A stretch of 64,000 nucleotides of DNA, from the NCBI GenBank assembly GCA_031655335.1, contig CP134226.1:1736001-1800000 (forward strand), in the 5' to 3' direction. The DNA comes from Thalassospiraceae bacterium LMO-SO8. GTDB lineage: Bacteria > Pseudomonadota > Alphaproteobacteria > Rhodospirillales > Casp-alpha2. This document shows positions 18,860 to 27,663 of the stretch, one piece after another; the stretch's first letter is position 1; every line of letters begins with the position of its first letter. The position numbers and the translations under genes were made by a program. Below the pieces are notes generated by a model. The model did not search any database, was not told where the DNA came from, and was given only the letters and a program-made list of their open reading frames with translations.

Positions 18860-19425
18860 ACTTCCGGCGGCGTGTCCTCGAAGGCCTTCATGCGGGCCTG
18901 CGCCTTGCGCGAGAAGCGCCCGCCGAACTGAGGGGCGGGCAGGTCCTCGACGGGGCCGCCCTCGGCCACGGGGCGGGGCGCGAAACGGCCCTGGCTGGTC
19001 AGCCGGTCGTACATGACGATGGCCCCGGCGATGCCGACGTTGACGCAGAATGACATGGGAATCTGGATGATGTGGTCGCAGCGCCGGATCATCTCGGGGC
19101 TCAGCTCGCCGCGCTCCGGTCCCAGGACATAGGCCGCCTGCTGCGGGTGGCGGAAGCTCGGCAGTTCAATCGAATTTTCCAGCAGCTCGACCCCGACCAG
19201 CTTGCAGCCGTCCGGCAGCATCACCTGATCGGCCGTGGGAAAGCTGTAGAACGGCACATGCCCCCCGCTTTTCGAGGTGTCGGCCTTTTGCCCGATGGTG
19301 CGCTCGTAGGTCGCGTCGATGGTGAACACGAAAGACGCCCCGAAGGCATGGGCCGTGCGGAACAGATTGCCCACGTTCATGGTCTTGGAAATGCCTTCGA
19401 CCCCGATTCCGAAATATCCGCGCAT
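18847..19425 (-). CDS. SpoU/TrmH-family RNA methyltransferase
   Basis: A 192-residue SPOUT methyltransferase. N-terminal motif 1 is KTMNVGNLFRTAHAFGA, motif 2 is YVLGPERGELSPE and motif 3 is QIPMSFCVNVGIAGAIVMYD, together forming the trefoil-knot SAM site. The target could be tRNA or rRNA 2'-O-ribose; the branch is not certain. It lacks an extra RNA-binding domain. It overlaps the asparaginase gene tail to tail. Confidence 0.88.
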   Translation of the reverse strand: MRGYFGIGVEGISKTMNVGNLFRTAHAFGASFVFTIDATYERTIGQKADTSKSGGHVPFYSFPTADQVMLPDGCKLVGVELLENSIELPSFRHPQQAAYVLGPERGELSPEMIRRCDHIIQIPMSFCVNVGIAGAIVMYDRLTSQGRFAPRPVAEGGPVEDLPAPQFGGRFSRKAQARMKAFEDTPPEVYND

Positions 19426-19560
19426 GGTTTGCCTTCATCCCCTGAAAGCGGGTCCGGGGCGTCTTGCCCTTTGGCCCTTGGTATGGTCAGGTTGCGCAAC
19501 CTTGGCCAATTCCGGCCCGAAATCAAGTTTTGCCCAACCTGTCTTAAAAAGGAGACCCCG

Positions 19561-20562
19561 ATGCGCGCGGTTGTCTGCACCACCTTCGACGGCATCGACG
19601 CCCTGACCTGCGTCGACGACGCCCCCGTCCCGCCGATGACCGAGAACGGCGTGCGCATCCGGGTGCAGGCGGCGGGCATCAATTTCGCCGACACCCTGAT
19701 GTGCAAGGGCGAATATCAGGTCAAGCCGCCGTTCCCGTTCTCGCCGGGGCTGGAGGTCGCGGGCGACGTGCTGGAGGTCGCCCCCGGCGTGACCCGCGTC
19801 GCGCCGGGCGATCGGGTCATGGCGACGGTGCATTACGGCGGTTACGCGTCCGAGGCGGTCACCCATGAGGCCACGGTCTTCGCCATTCCCGACAATCTGG
19901 ATTTCGTCTCCGCCGCCGCCTTTCCCATCGTCTACGGCACCTCGCATGTCGGCCTGGTCGACAAGCTGAAGGTACAGCCGGGGGAGGTCTTGCTGGTTCA
20001 CGGGGCGGCCGGCGGGGTCGGCCTGACGGCGGTCGAGATCGGCAAGAAGCTGGGCGCGACGGTGATCGCCACGGCGGGCGGGCCCGACAAGCTGGCCGTG
20101 GCCAAGGAATATGGCGCCGACCATTTGATCGACTACCGCAAGGAAGACATCCGCGAACGGGTCAAGCAGTTGACGGACGGACGCGGGGCCGATTGCGTCT
20201 ATGATCCGGTCGGCGGCACGGCGTTCGATGCGTCGCTGCGTTGCACGGTGCAGGGCGGGCGCATCCTGGTCGTCGGGTTCGCGTCCGGCACGGTGCCGCA
20301 GATCCCGGCCAACATCCTGCTGGTCAAGAACCTCTCGGTCATCGGCTTCTACTGGGGCGCGCACCGTACCCTCGACCCGGATTTGATCGAGCGCTCCTTC
20401 AACGAGCTTCTGGGCTGGATGGCGGCGGGCGACCTGCGCCCCCATGTCAGCCATGTGTTCGACCTGGCCGACGCGAAGGACGGCATGAACATGCTGCTGT
20501 CGCGCAAGTCGACGGGCAAGGTCGTGCTGACCACGGGGGCCGCGCCGGGCACCCTCAACTAA
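19561..20562 (+). CDS. NADPH:quinone oxidoreductase (zinc-free MDR family)
   Basis: 333 residues from the ATG at 19561, preceded by AAGGAGA. It has the medium-chain dehydrogenase fold without catalytic zinc cysteines, the Rossmann glycine motif HGAAGGVGLTAVEIG, and the quinone reductase signature GYASEAVTHEATVFAIP. It should reduce quinones or enones with NADPH. It is head-to-head with the TrmH gene (135-base gap) and overlaps the convergent histidine kinase by eight bases. Confidence 0.92.
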   Translation: MRAVVCTTFDGIDALTCVDDAPVPPMTENGVRIRVQAAGINFADTLMCKGEYQVKPPFPFSPGLEVAGDVLEVAPGVTRVAPGDRVMATVHYGGYASEAVTHEATVFAIPDNLDFVSAAAFPIVYGTSHVGLVDKLKVQPGEVLLVHGAAGGVGLTAVEIGKKLGATVIATAGGPDKLAVAKEYGADHLIDYRKEDIRERVKQLTDGRGADCVYDPVGGTAFDASLRCTVQGGRILVVGFASGTVPQIPANILLVKNLSVIGFYWGAHRTLDPDLIERSFNELLGWMAAGDLRPHVSHVFDLADAKDGMNMLLSRKSTGKVVLTTGAAPGTLN

Positions 20563-21955
20563 CGGCGGGCAGGATCAGGCGGAAGGTCGAGCCGGTGCCC
20601 AGCTGGGAAGACAGGTCGATCGATCCGCCGGCCTTTTCAACGATCCGCCGGCATTCCGACAGGCCCACGCCGTCGCCGGGCACAAGGGACTGCTTGCCGC
20701 CGCGCTCGAAGCGGTTGAACACCCGGGGCTGATCGGCTTGGGAGATCCCGGCGCCGTTGTCCTTGATGTAAATCTGCACGGTGTCGCCCTGGCGCCGGGC
20801 GGAAATATCGATGGTCAGGGGCCGCTCCAGCGACCTGTACTTAAGGGCATTGTCCAACAGGTTCTGGAACACGCGGGTCAACTGCAATGGAGTGACGGCA
20901 ACGGGTGGAAGATCACCGACGGTGATCTCGGCGGCGACGGCGTCGATCATCGGACGCAGGCTGTCTTGGGCTTCGCGCAGGCATTGACCGGGATCGGCGG
21001 TTTCGGCCGATGAGGCCTGCTGCGCCGACCGGGCATCGTCGAGCAGGTCGCCAATAAAGCGGTTCATGCGCAAGGCGGCCTTATGGGCGGAGGCAAGGAA
21101 CGCCGCCCTCTGCTGGTCGCTCATGGCCGATGACGGCAGGATTGCGGCCTCAAGATTGCCGATCACGGCATTGAGCGGTGATTTCAGGTCATGGGCGACG
21201 GCGCCGGAAAACCGCTCCAGCTCTTCATAGGCGGCGCGCAGTTGGTATTCGGCGCGGTTGCAGGACGCCCACAACAGGCCGAGGCTCCAGCCGATCACCG
21301 TCGCCATGCCGATGAACGCGAAGGCAACATCCAGGGTCACGATCTGGTCGTTCGGTCCCACGGGCCCGTCGAATAGCGGCCGGACGAAAATGCGGAACAG
21401 CTGAAGGGCCGCGAACACCGCGAACATCGCGCCGAGAATGCGGCAGGCGGTTCTGAGGCTCGGGTCGCGTTCGCCGAAAAGATCCCGTGCGGTCAGGCCG
21501 CAGACGATGGCGAATATAACGGAGTTTACGACCAACCCGCCGGCGACGTTCTGTTTGACGACGATGAAATAATAGATGCCGGCGGCGGAAATGATCAGCG
21601 CCGCCAATTCCAGAACATAGCGCGGGCGCCGGTTCTGCAGGCGGCCCATGGCCCGCGTCGCCGACAGGATGGCGACGACGAAACACATCAGGCCGAAACC
21701 GGCGGGGCGAAAATCCATCATCGCGGCGCCGGCGCCGACGGCCAGCGCGCCGACCCCGCCGACGGTCATGGCCAGAGCCATTTCCTTCAAGCCGCCGGTC
21801 TTGATCCGCGCCAACCAGAAGGTGGTCAGGATCGCGGCCATGATGAACTGCACCACGGTCAGCGAGATCAGGATGGAGCTCATGTTGAACATAAAGACCG
21901 GCCAAACAGGGTTGCCGGCCGGCGGCGACGCGGGCCGAGGGTGCAGGATCGGCAT
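20555..21955 (-). CDS. Membrane sensor histidine kinase
   Basis: Up to 466 residues. Seven or so hydrophobic segments fill the first ~235 residues, with no recognised sensor domain. The dimerisation box is FSGAVAHDLKSPLNAVIG with the phospho-acceptor near H255. The ATPase domain shows FQNLLDNALKYRS (N box), IKDNGAGIS (G1) and GDGVGLSECRRIVEKAGG (G2). No response regulator is adjacent, so the partner is unknown. The start could also be at 21892 or 21883, because no clear ribosome site marks 21955. Confidence 0.88.
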   Translation of the reverse strand: MPILHPRPASPPAGNPVWPVFMFNMSSILISLTVVQFIMAAILTTFWLARIKTGGLKEMALAMTVGGVGALAVGAGAAMMDFRPAGFGLMCFVVAILSATRAMGRLQNRRPRYVLELAALIISAAGIYYFIVVKQNVAGGLVVNSVIFAIVCGLTARDLFGERDPSLRTACRILGAMFAVFAALQLFRIFVRPLFDGPVGPNDQIVTLDVAFAFIGMATVIGWSLGLLWASCNRAEYQLRAAYEELERFSGAVAHDLKSPLNAVIGNLEAAILPSSAMSDQQRAAFLASAHKAALRMNRFIGDLLDDARSAQQASSAETADPGQCLREAQDSLRPMIDAVAAEITVGDLPPVAVTPLQLTRVFQNLLDNALKYRSLERPLTIDISARRQGDTVQIYIKDNGAGISQADQPRVFNRFERGGKQSLVPGDGVGLSECRRIVEKAGGSIDLSSQLGTGSTFRLILPAVS

Positions 21956-22044
21956 GGGTTATAGATGTATGAAGCACCGGCGACAACAGCCAGCGCCCGC
22001 CCGGACGGGGGCCAGGCGGGGCCGGCGAAACGGAGCGGGACCGA

Positions 22045-23274
22045 TCAGGCCGCGGCGGCGGCGGGGCGCTTTTCCGGAATGGGGATATGCAGGGCGGCGG
22101 CGGCGAAGCCGAGCGCGATGGAGCCGTACCACACCCAATCATAAGACCCGGTGGTCTGGTACAGATAGCCGCCCAGCCACACACCGAGGAAGCTGCCGAC
22201 CTGATGGCTCAGGAAGGTGATCCCGAACAGCATGGACAGATAGCGCACGCCGAACATATGGGCGACCAGGCCGGACGTCAGCGGCACCGTGCCGAGCCAC
22301 AACAGCCCCATGGCGCCGGCGAACAACAGGATGTTGGTCTCGGTCTTGGGAGCGGCCAGCAGGGCGATGATGCAGAGCGAGCGCAGGAAATAGAGCCAGG
22401 CCAGAACCCATTTCTTGGGGAACCGGCCGCCGAGCGCGCCGCAGGCGAAGGTGCCGACGATGTTGCACAGCCCGATCAGCGACAGGGCAAGTGCCGCGAT
22501 CCGCAGGTCGATGTGCAGAAGCTCCAGGTACTTGGGGAAATGCACGGTGATGAAGGCGACCTGGAAACCGCAAACGAAGAATCCCAGGGTCAGCAGGTTG
22601 AAGCCCAGGTGACGGTAGGCACCGCCCAGGGCTTCGCCCAGGCTGATCTCGGCGCTCTTGCCCTGGCGCTGGGTGACGGGCGTGGCGTCGGGGCCGAGCG
22701 GCTGGCGCGCCAACAGAAAGGCCAGCGGCACGGCGAACAGCATGATCACGGCGAGCGCCGTCAACGCCCCGGTCCAGCCGTAGGTTTCCAGCAGCGCCTG
22801 ACCGACGGGGGCCATGTAGAACTGGCCGAAGGAGCCGCCGGCGCTGGCGATGCCGAGCGCCAGGGAACGGTTCTCGGCGGGCACGCGGCGGCCGACGGCA
22901 CCCAGGACGACGCCGAACCCGGTGCCGCCCATGCCGATGCCGATCAGGAACCCGGCGCCGACGTTGAACGCGAACAGACTGTCCGCCGTGCCCATGACGT
23001 ACAGTCCCGCGGCGTACAGCAGGGCGCCCAGGATCATCATGCGCATGCTGCCGAACTTGTCGGCGATCGCCCCCATGAACGGCGTGGCGATGCCCCACAT
23101 CAGGTTCTGCACGGCGATGGCCAGGCCGAAGTCGCCGGGCGTGATGGCGAGGTCGCGCAGGATATCGGTCTGGAACAGGCCGAAGGTGGTGCGGGTGCCC
23201 AGGTTCAGGCTGCCGATCAGGCAGCCGGCGAAGGCGACGATCCAGATGGCGATACCGATGCGTTTGGTGGACAT
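22045..23274 (-). CDS. MFS transporter
   Basis: A 409-residue major facilitator protein with twelve predicted helices. The loop 2-3 motif A is seen as GAIADKFGSMRMM. It resembles the oxalate/formate antiporter-like and monocarboxylate branch. The substrate is unknown. The start ATG follows GAGGAAA by five bases. It lies 50 bases past the DMT transporter stop on the same strand and may be co-transcribed with it. Confidence 0.9.
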   Translation of the reverse strand: MSTKRIGIAIWIVAFAGCLIGSLNLGTRTTFGLFQTDILRDLAITPGDFGLAIAVQNLMWGIATPFMGAIADKFGSMRMMILGALLYAAGLYVMGTADSLFAFNVGAGFLIGIGMGGTGFGVVLGAVGRRVPAENRSLALGIASAGGSFGQFYMAPVGQALLETYGWTGALTALAVIMLFAVPLAFLLARQPLGPDATPVTQRQGKSAEISLGEALGGAYRHLGFNLLTLGFFVCGFQVAFITVHFPKYLELLHIDLRIAALALSLIGLCNIVGTFACGALGGRFPKKWVLAWLYFLRSLCIIALLAAPKTETNILLFAGAMGLLWLGTVPLTSGLVAHMFGVRYLSMLFGITFLSHQVGSFLGVWLGGYLYQTTGSYDWVWYGSIALGFAAAALHIPIPEKRPAAAAA

Positions 23275-23324
23275 GGCGTTTCCTCGTTGAAACCAGTAGG
23301 TCGGGGCCGGTCAGACGTGTCGGG

Positions 23325-24248
23325 TCAGTCGGATGCGGCGGCCGTGGGCGGAACCGTGCGGCGCATCAGCCGCGCCACCACGGCGGGCGGGGTCAGGACG
23401 AACAGGTTGCCGACCAGCACGCAGCCGACGCCGAAGATGGCGCCGGTCGTCCATTGGAAACCTTCCATCCAGGTCGATACGGCCAAGGCCACCAGGGGAA
23501 ACAGGACCGATGAATAGCTGGCGCGTTCGGGCCCGATGCGGCCCACCAGGGTCAGATAGGTGGCGAAGGCGACGACGGTGGAAATGATCGCGAGGAACAA
23601 AAGCGAGCCCACGTAGGCCGTCGTCCATTCCATGCGGAATTCGGCGCCGCGCGCCAAGCAGTAGACCAGCAGGAACAGGGAGCCGTAGACCATGCCCATG
23701 GTGTTGGTGCGCACCACGCCCAATCCGCGACGCTGGTTGAGCGCCGAAATCAGCATGCCCGTGGCGGCCGAGGCGGTGCCGCAGAGGACCAGGACCATGC
23801 CCTTGGCTCCGCCCTGGGTGAGGTCGAAATGGGCCAGTTCCGGCCAGAAGATGACGGCGATGCCGCCGATCCCGAACACCGCGCCGATCACCATGCGGGG
23901 CTCCACCCGGTTGTGCAGGACCAGCGCCCCCCCGGCCACGTTCATGACGATGACGAGCGAGAACAGAATCGAGACCAGGCCCGACGGCAGATGCTGCGCG
24001 CCCAGATAGACCAGATAGAAATTGCTGCCGAACAGGAACAGGCCCTGGGCCGCGACCCAGGCGTGGTCGCGCGGCCGGAAATCGATGGCGCGCCCGGTCG
24101 CCCGGCAGAACGCGTACATCACCGCCGCCGACAGGGCGAAACGGTAGAACACGGAGACCTCGGGTGCGACGACGCCCAATTGCAGCTGGACGCCGTACCA
24201 GCTGAAACCCCAGGCGAAAACGGTCACGGCGTAAAGCAGCAGGATCAC
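23325..24248 (-). CDS. EamA-family (DMT superfamily) transporter
   Basis: About 307 residues from GTG 24248, with ten hydrophobic segments in two EamA repeats. Conserved pieces are FAWGFSWYGVQLQLG at the N-terminus and VAFATYLTLVGRIGPERASY in repeat 2. Family members export amino acids or metabolites. The frame stays open upstream, so a slightly longer start is possible, although a terminator hairpin for the preceding gene lies there. The MFS gene follows. Confidence 0.87.
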   Translation of the reverse strand: MILLLYAVTVFAWGFSWYGVQLQLGVVAPEVSVFYRFALSAAVMYAFCRATGRAIDFRPRDHAWVAAQGLFLFGSNFYLVYLGAQHLPSGLVSILFSLVIVMNVAGGALVLHNRVEPRMVIGAVFGIGGIAVIFWPELAHFDLTQGGAKGMVLVLCGTASAATGMLISALNQRRGLGVVRTNTMGMVYGSLFLLVYCLARGAEFRMEWTTAYVGSLLFLAIISTVVAFATYLTLVGRIGPERASYSSVLFPLVALAVSTWMEGFQWTTGAIFGVGCVLVGNLFVLTPPAVVARLMRRTVPPTAAASD

Positions 24249-24289
24249 GGAATTGGTTCCGGGCCGGGGCGGCGAGGCGATCGCCGGTG

Positions 24290-24330
24290 GAAAAAGGGCG
24301 ACGGGACCGATCGCGGGGATCGGTCCCGTC
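24290..24330 (-). terminator. Rho-independent terminator after the DUF1127 gene
   Basis: Read on the minus strand, a perfect 13-base stem (GACGGGACCGATC with GATCGGTCCCGTC, loop of five) is followed by GCCCTTTTTCC. It lies 42 bases past the DUF1127 stop and before the DMT transporter, separating the two units. Confidence 0.85.
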
Positions 24331-24371
24331 CAGGGGCACTGATCGTGCCAGGGAAAGTTTAGTCTCTTGGA

Positions 24372-24635
24372 TCAGGAAATCCAAAACGGCTTTTCAACCT
24401 CGCGGCGAACGTCGGCCCGGGTCAGGCCCACATCCGCGAGCAGCCGCGGGTTCATCTCGTCGAGATGGCGGCGCATTTCGTACCGTTTCTGCCATTTCAC
24501 GAGGGTGGTCGGGAAATTGAACACCGCCTGCGCGGCGGAAACGGTAAGCGAAGCGAGGGCCTGTCCAAGAGGAAACAGGCCCGGGCGGGCGACGGAGCGG
24601 CCCGCTGTCTGCGTGGTCGTCGATGACGAGGCCAT
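24372..24635 (-). CDS. DUF1127 (YjiS-like) small protein
   Basis: 87 residues. The C-terminal ~45 residues match DUF1127: KWQKRYEMRRHLDEMNPRLL followed by ADVGLTRADVRREV. Short DUF1127 proteins in alphaproteobacteria have been linked to RNA turnover and to phosphate and carbon metabolism; this one has an extra N-terminal region with a hydrophobic stretch. It has its own terminator and a long AT-rich upstream region shared with a divergent LysR gene. Confidence 0.87.
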   Translation of the reverse strand: MASSSTTTQTAGRSVARPGLFPLGQALASLTVSAAQAVFNFPTTLVKWQKRYEMRRHLDEMNPRLLADVGLTRADVRREVEKPFWIS

Positions 24636-24920
24636 GGGTCCTGTCCTTGTTTCGTTGCCGGGACGGTTGCCGCCGTCCGGGCGGGGTTGCGAATAAGTCG
24701 GTTACGGTGTCGTTCTCAAAGGTCGCGCCATCTGTGGCGCCCAGGTTGAATAAGCGAGAACAAGGCCCGTTCACAAACGACAAAATTTCCTGTATGGATT
24801 AGAAATTATAATTCATATGTATCAGTACAATATTAAAAATGTTTATTTTCATATAGTTAAAAAATATCGAAGATTTAATGGGTATGTCACGATAAGGAAA
24901 TTTAATGTTATGGTACAATC
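24636..24920. promoter_or_regulatory. AT-rich divergent control region
   Basis: A 285-base region between the DUF1127 and LysR genes. Bases 24780-24915 are strikingly AT-rich against a GC-rich background. It must hold both promoters and probably LysR binding sites. I see no clear -35/-10 pair that I would commit to, and no gene. Confidence 0.5.
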
Positions 24921-25808
24921 ATGTCGCGCCGCCTGCCGCCCCTGAACGCATTGCGCGTCTTTGAGGCGGCGGCCCGTCACCTGTCGTTCACCCAGGCGGC
25001 GGAGGAACTCAACGTGACCCAGGCGGCGGTCAGCCACCAGATTCGCGGGCTTGAGGACTGGCTCGGCTTTCCCCTGTTCCGGCGCCTCAGCCGCGCCCTG
25101 GTGCTGACCGAGGCGGGGCAGCTTTTGTTTCCCGAGGTGCGCGAGGCCATGGACATCCTGACCACGGCGGTCAACCGGGTGCAGCGCCAGGATTCCGAAG
25201 GGGTCTTGACCGTGACGACCATGGATTCCTTCGCGCAATCCTGGCTGGTGCCCCGCCTCGGCCGGTTCCGTCAGGCCCATCCGGATATCGACGTGCGCCT
25301 GGTCATGGTCGACCGCATGGTCGATCTGGCGCGGGAGGGCGTGGACGTCGCCGTGCGCTATGGCCGCGGCAACTGGCCGGGGCTGACCGTGTCCCTGCTG
25401 CGGACGGAGGAGCTGTTTCCCGTCTGTGCGCCGGAACTGATCGCCAAGGGACCGCCCTTGAAAGAGCCCCGCGACCTCGCCCATTACACCCTGCTGCATG
25501 ACGAGATGCCGGTCGACTGGCGTGACTGGCTGGCGGCGGTCGGCTGCGATACGGTCAACCCGGAACGGGGGCCCGGCTATTCTCATTCCAACCTGGTGTT
25601 GCTGGCCGCGCGGGCGGGCGAGGGCGTCGCCTTGGGCCGCAGCGTCATGGTCGCCGACGATCTGGCCGAAGGCCGCCTGGTGCGGCCGTTCGACTTCGCC
25701 CTGCCGGCCCCCCAGGCCTATTACCTGGCCTGCGTCGAGGGCGAGGAGGACCGGCCCAAGATCCGCGCCTTCCGCGAATGGCTGATGGGCGAGTTCGAAG
25801 CCGCGTGA
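24921..25808 (+). CDS. LysR-family regulator, GcvA-like
   Basis: 295 residues with the GcvA-type N-terminus: LPPLNALRVFEAAARHLSFT, then VTQAAVSHQIRGLEDWLG as helix-turn-helix. The effector domain starts near VTTMDSFAQSWLVPRLGRF. It closely resembles the regulators at 7955 and 27664. It is divergent from DUF1127, with a VOC gene 53 bases downstream on the same strand. The target is unknown. Confidence 0.9.
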   Translation: MSRRLPPLNALRVFEAAARHLSFTQAAEELNVTQAAVSHQIRGLEDWLGFPLFRRLSRALVLTEAGQLLFPEVREAMDILTTAVNRVQRQDSEGVLTVTTMDSFAQSWLVPRLGRFRQAHPDIDVRLVMVDRMVDLAREGVDVAVRYGRGNWPGLTVSLLRTEELFPVCAPELIAKGPPLKEPRDLAHYTLLHDEMPVDWRDWLAAVGCDTVNPERGPGYSHSNLVLLAARAGEGVALGRSVMVADDLAEGRLVRPFDFALPAPQAYYLACVEGEEDRPKIRAFREWLMGEFEAA

Positions 25809-25861
25809 CGGCGCCCGCCCGCCCTTTTAAGGTGGCGGCGAAACTTGAGGAGACTTCCGCC

Positions 25862-26278
25862 ATGACCGTATCCCCGCCCCCCCTGAACGGCCTGCGCCAC
25901 CTCGCCCTGGTGGTCGAAAACTTCGACGCATGTGAGCGTTTCTACCGCGACATCCTGGGCATGCGGGAACTCAGCCGCTTCAACGACGACCTGGTCTACC
26001 TGACGTTGGGCAACGACAATCTGTCGCTCGGCCGCGCCCGGCCCGGCGAGACGCCGCCCGCCAAGCGGCCCATGGATCATTTCGGTTTCGTCGTCGACAG
26101 CAAGGAAGACCTGCAGGCCTGGTACGACTTCATGAAGGCCAAGGGGGTCAACCTGCTGGACACGCCGGCGGATCATTTCGACGGAGCGCGGTCGTTCCAC
26201 TGCACCGACCCGGCGGGCAACGTGATTCAGCCGATCTTCCATCCGGCGATTTCCGGCCAGCGTTTCGAGGGGCCCTGA
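25862..26278 (+). CDS. VOC-family (glyoxalase-like) protein
   Basis: About 138 residues from the ATG at 25862 (GAGGAG upstream). It is one vicinal-oxygen-chelate module: LRHLALVVENFDACERFYRD with a metal-binding His, then MDHFGFVVDSKEDL and DPAGNVIQP. Members include glyoxalase I, fosfomycin resistance enzymes and dioxygenases, so the activity is open. It follows the LysR gene. Confidence 0.85.
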   Translation: MTVSPPPLNGLRHLALVVENFDACERFYRDILGMRELSRFNDDLVYLTLGNDNLSLGRARPGETPPAKRPMDHFGFVVDSKEDLQAWYDFMKAKGVNLLDTPADHFDGARSFHCTDPAGNVIQPIFHPAISGQRFEGP

Positions 26279-26297
26279 GTCGCGGGCCGTCCCACCG

Positions 26298-26735
26298 TCA
26301 TTCCGGGTCGGCGAACCCCGCGCCGGCCGTCATCGGCATGAGCCGGATCAGGCGCGAATCGGCGACGGCGGCCTGGCGATGGCGCACGGCGTTCCGGTAT
26401 TGCGGGTCGAACACCATCTCGGCGAAGGCGGCGGGTGACGGATATTCCGCGATGAAACAGATGTCCCAGGATTCGTCGCCGGGTCCGATCAGCACCTGTT
26501 CCAGGCGGCCGCGCCACGCAATGCGGCCCCCCAGACGGGCCAGCACGGGAGCACTTTCCCGGCCATAGGCGGCATAGGCGTCCGCCCCTGTCGCCGGGGT
26601 GCCGTCGGCGGGCGCATCCGCGCCATAGTCGGCCAGCGGCCGCAGCTTGATCAGGTTCAACATGTGGACCGGGCCGGGCCGGTTGTCGTCGCGAAAGGCA
26701 CGGAAGGCGTCGCGGGTGAAGGCGGTATGGGGCAT
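26298..26735 (-). CDS. DUF1330-domain protein
   Basis: 145 residues. It has the ferredoxin-like DUF1330 pattern: VHMLNLIKLRPLADYG, YAAYGRESAPVLARLGGRI, then FIAEYPSPAAFAEMVFDPQY. The function of the family is unknown. It lies 20 bases past the enoyl-CoA hydratase stop on the same strand and is probably its operon partner. It converges on the VOC gene. Confidence 0.85.
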   Translation of the reverse strand: MPHTAFTRDAFRAFRDDNRPGPVHMLNLIKLRPLADYGADAPADGTPATGADAYAAYGRESAPVLARLGGRIAWRGRLEQVLIGPGDESWDICFIAEYPSPAAFAEMVFDPQYRNAVRHRQAAVADSRLIRLMPMTAGAGFADPE

Positions 26736-26755
26736 GTCGGGCTCCTTCGCGTTTC

Positions 26756-27544
26756 TCAGGACCGGCCGGCGGCCGAGCGGTCGAGGAAGCGCGCGATTCC
26801 TGCCGCGACCGCCGGGGTGGCGGCGGCGCGGGCGAACTGGGCGGCTTCCACGGCCAGGCCCTCGTCGATGCTCAGATTGATGCCGCGGGTCACGGCGGTC
26901 AGGCTGGCGGCGACGCTGACCGGGGACTTTTCAATAATCCGCTGGGCCAGCTTTTCCGCTTCGGAAATCAATTTCGATTTCGAAACAACATGATTGACCA
27001 AACCCGCCTGGCGGGCCTCCTCGGCGGTGATGGGGTCGCCGGTCAGGATCATCTCCAACGCCCGCTTGCGCCCGACCAGGCGCGGCAGGCGCTGGGTGCC
27101 GCCGAACGGCGGGGGAAAGCCCAGGTTGATCTCGGGCTTGGCGAAGGTCGCCGTATCCGCCGCCACGGCCAGCGGCATGGCTTCGAGAATCTCGCAGCCG
27201 CCGCCGAACGCCAATCCGTTGACGGCGCCGATGATCGGCTTGGGAAAGCGTTCGATGCGCGACGTGAAGGCCTGTCCCCGAGCGACGAAATCGCGCAGCG
27301 CGACCTCGACCCCGGCGGCGACCGAATGGGCGAATTCCTTGATGTCGGCGCCGGCGCTGAAGGCCCGGTCACCGGCTCCGGTAACGATCACGGCGCGGAC
27401 CGCATCGTCGCGCTCGATGGCGTCGAGATGGGCCATGAAGCGGCCGATCAGGGCGTAATTCAGGGCGTTCATCTGATCCGCCCGGTTGAGGGTCAGGATC
27501 GCCACGCCATGGCGTTGGTCGTAGAGCACGGGATCGTCGGTCAT
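26756..27544 (-). CDS. Enoyl-CoA hydratase/isomerase family protein
   Basis: 262 residues of the crotonase fold. The first oxyanion-hole strand is AFSAGADIKEFA, and the second is in NGLAFGGGCEI with a downstream Glu in KPEINLGFPP. The conserved catalytic Glu positions are consistent with enoyl-CoA hydratase. It probably acts in fatty acid or branched acyl-CoA breakdown. It is divergent from the LysR gene at 27664, the likely regulator. Confidence 0.9.
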   Translation of the reverse strand: MTDDPVLYDQRHGVAILTLNRADQMNALNYALIGRFMAHLDAIERDDAVRAVIVTGAGDRAFSAGADIKEFAHSVAAGVEVALRDFVARGQAFTSRIERFPKPIIGAVNGLAFGGGCEILEAMPLAVAADTATFAKPEINLGFPPPFGGTQRLPRLVGRKRALEMILTGDPITAEEARQAGLVNHVVSKSKLISEAEKLAQRIIEKSPVSVAASLTAVTRGINLSIDEGLAVEAAQFARAAATPAVAAGIARFLDRSAAGRS

Positions 27545-27663
27545 TGTGAGGTCCTTTCGGATTAATAAAAATCATGTATTTATGTGTTTGAAGGGAGATA
27601 ATCACTGACATGCCTTTCGAACAAACGGATATAACTGGCTCAATAAGTGAATTTAACTAACTC

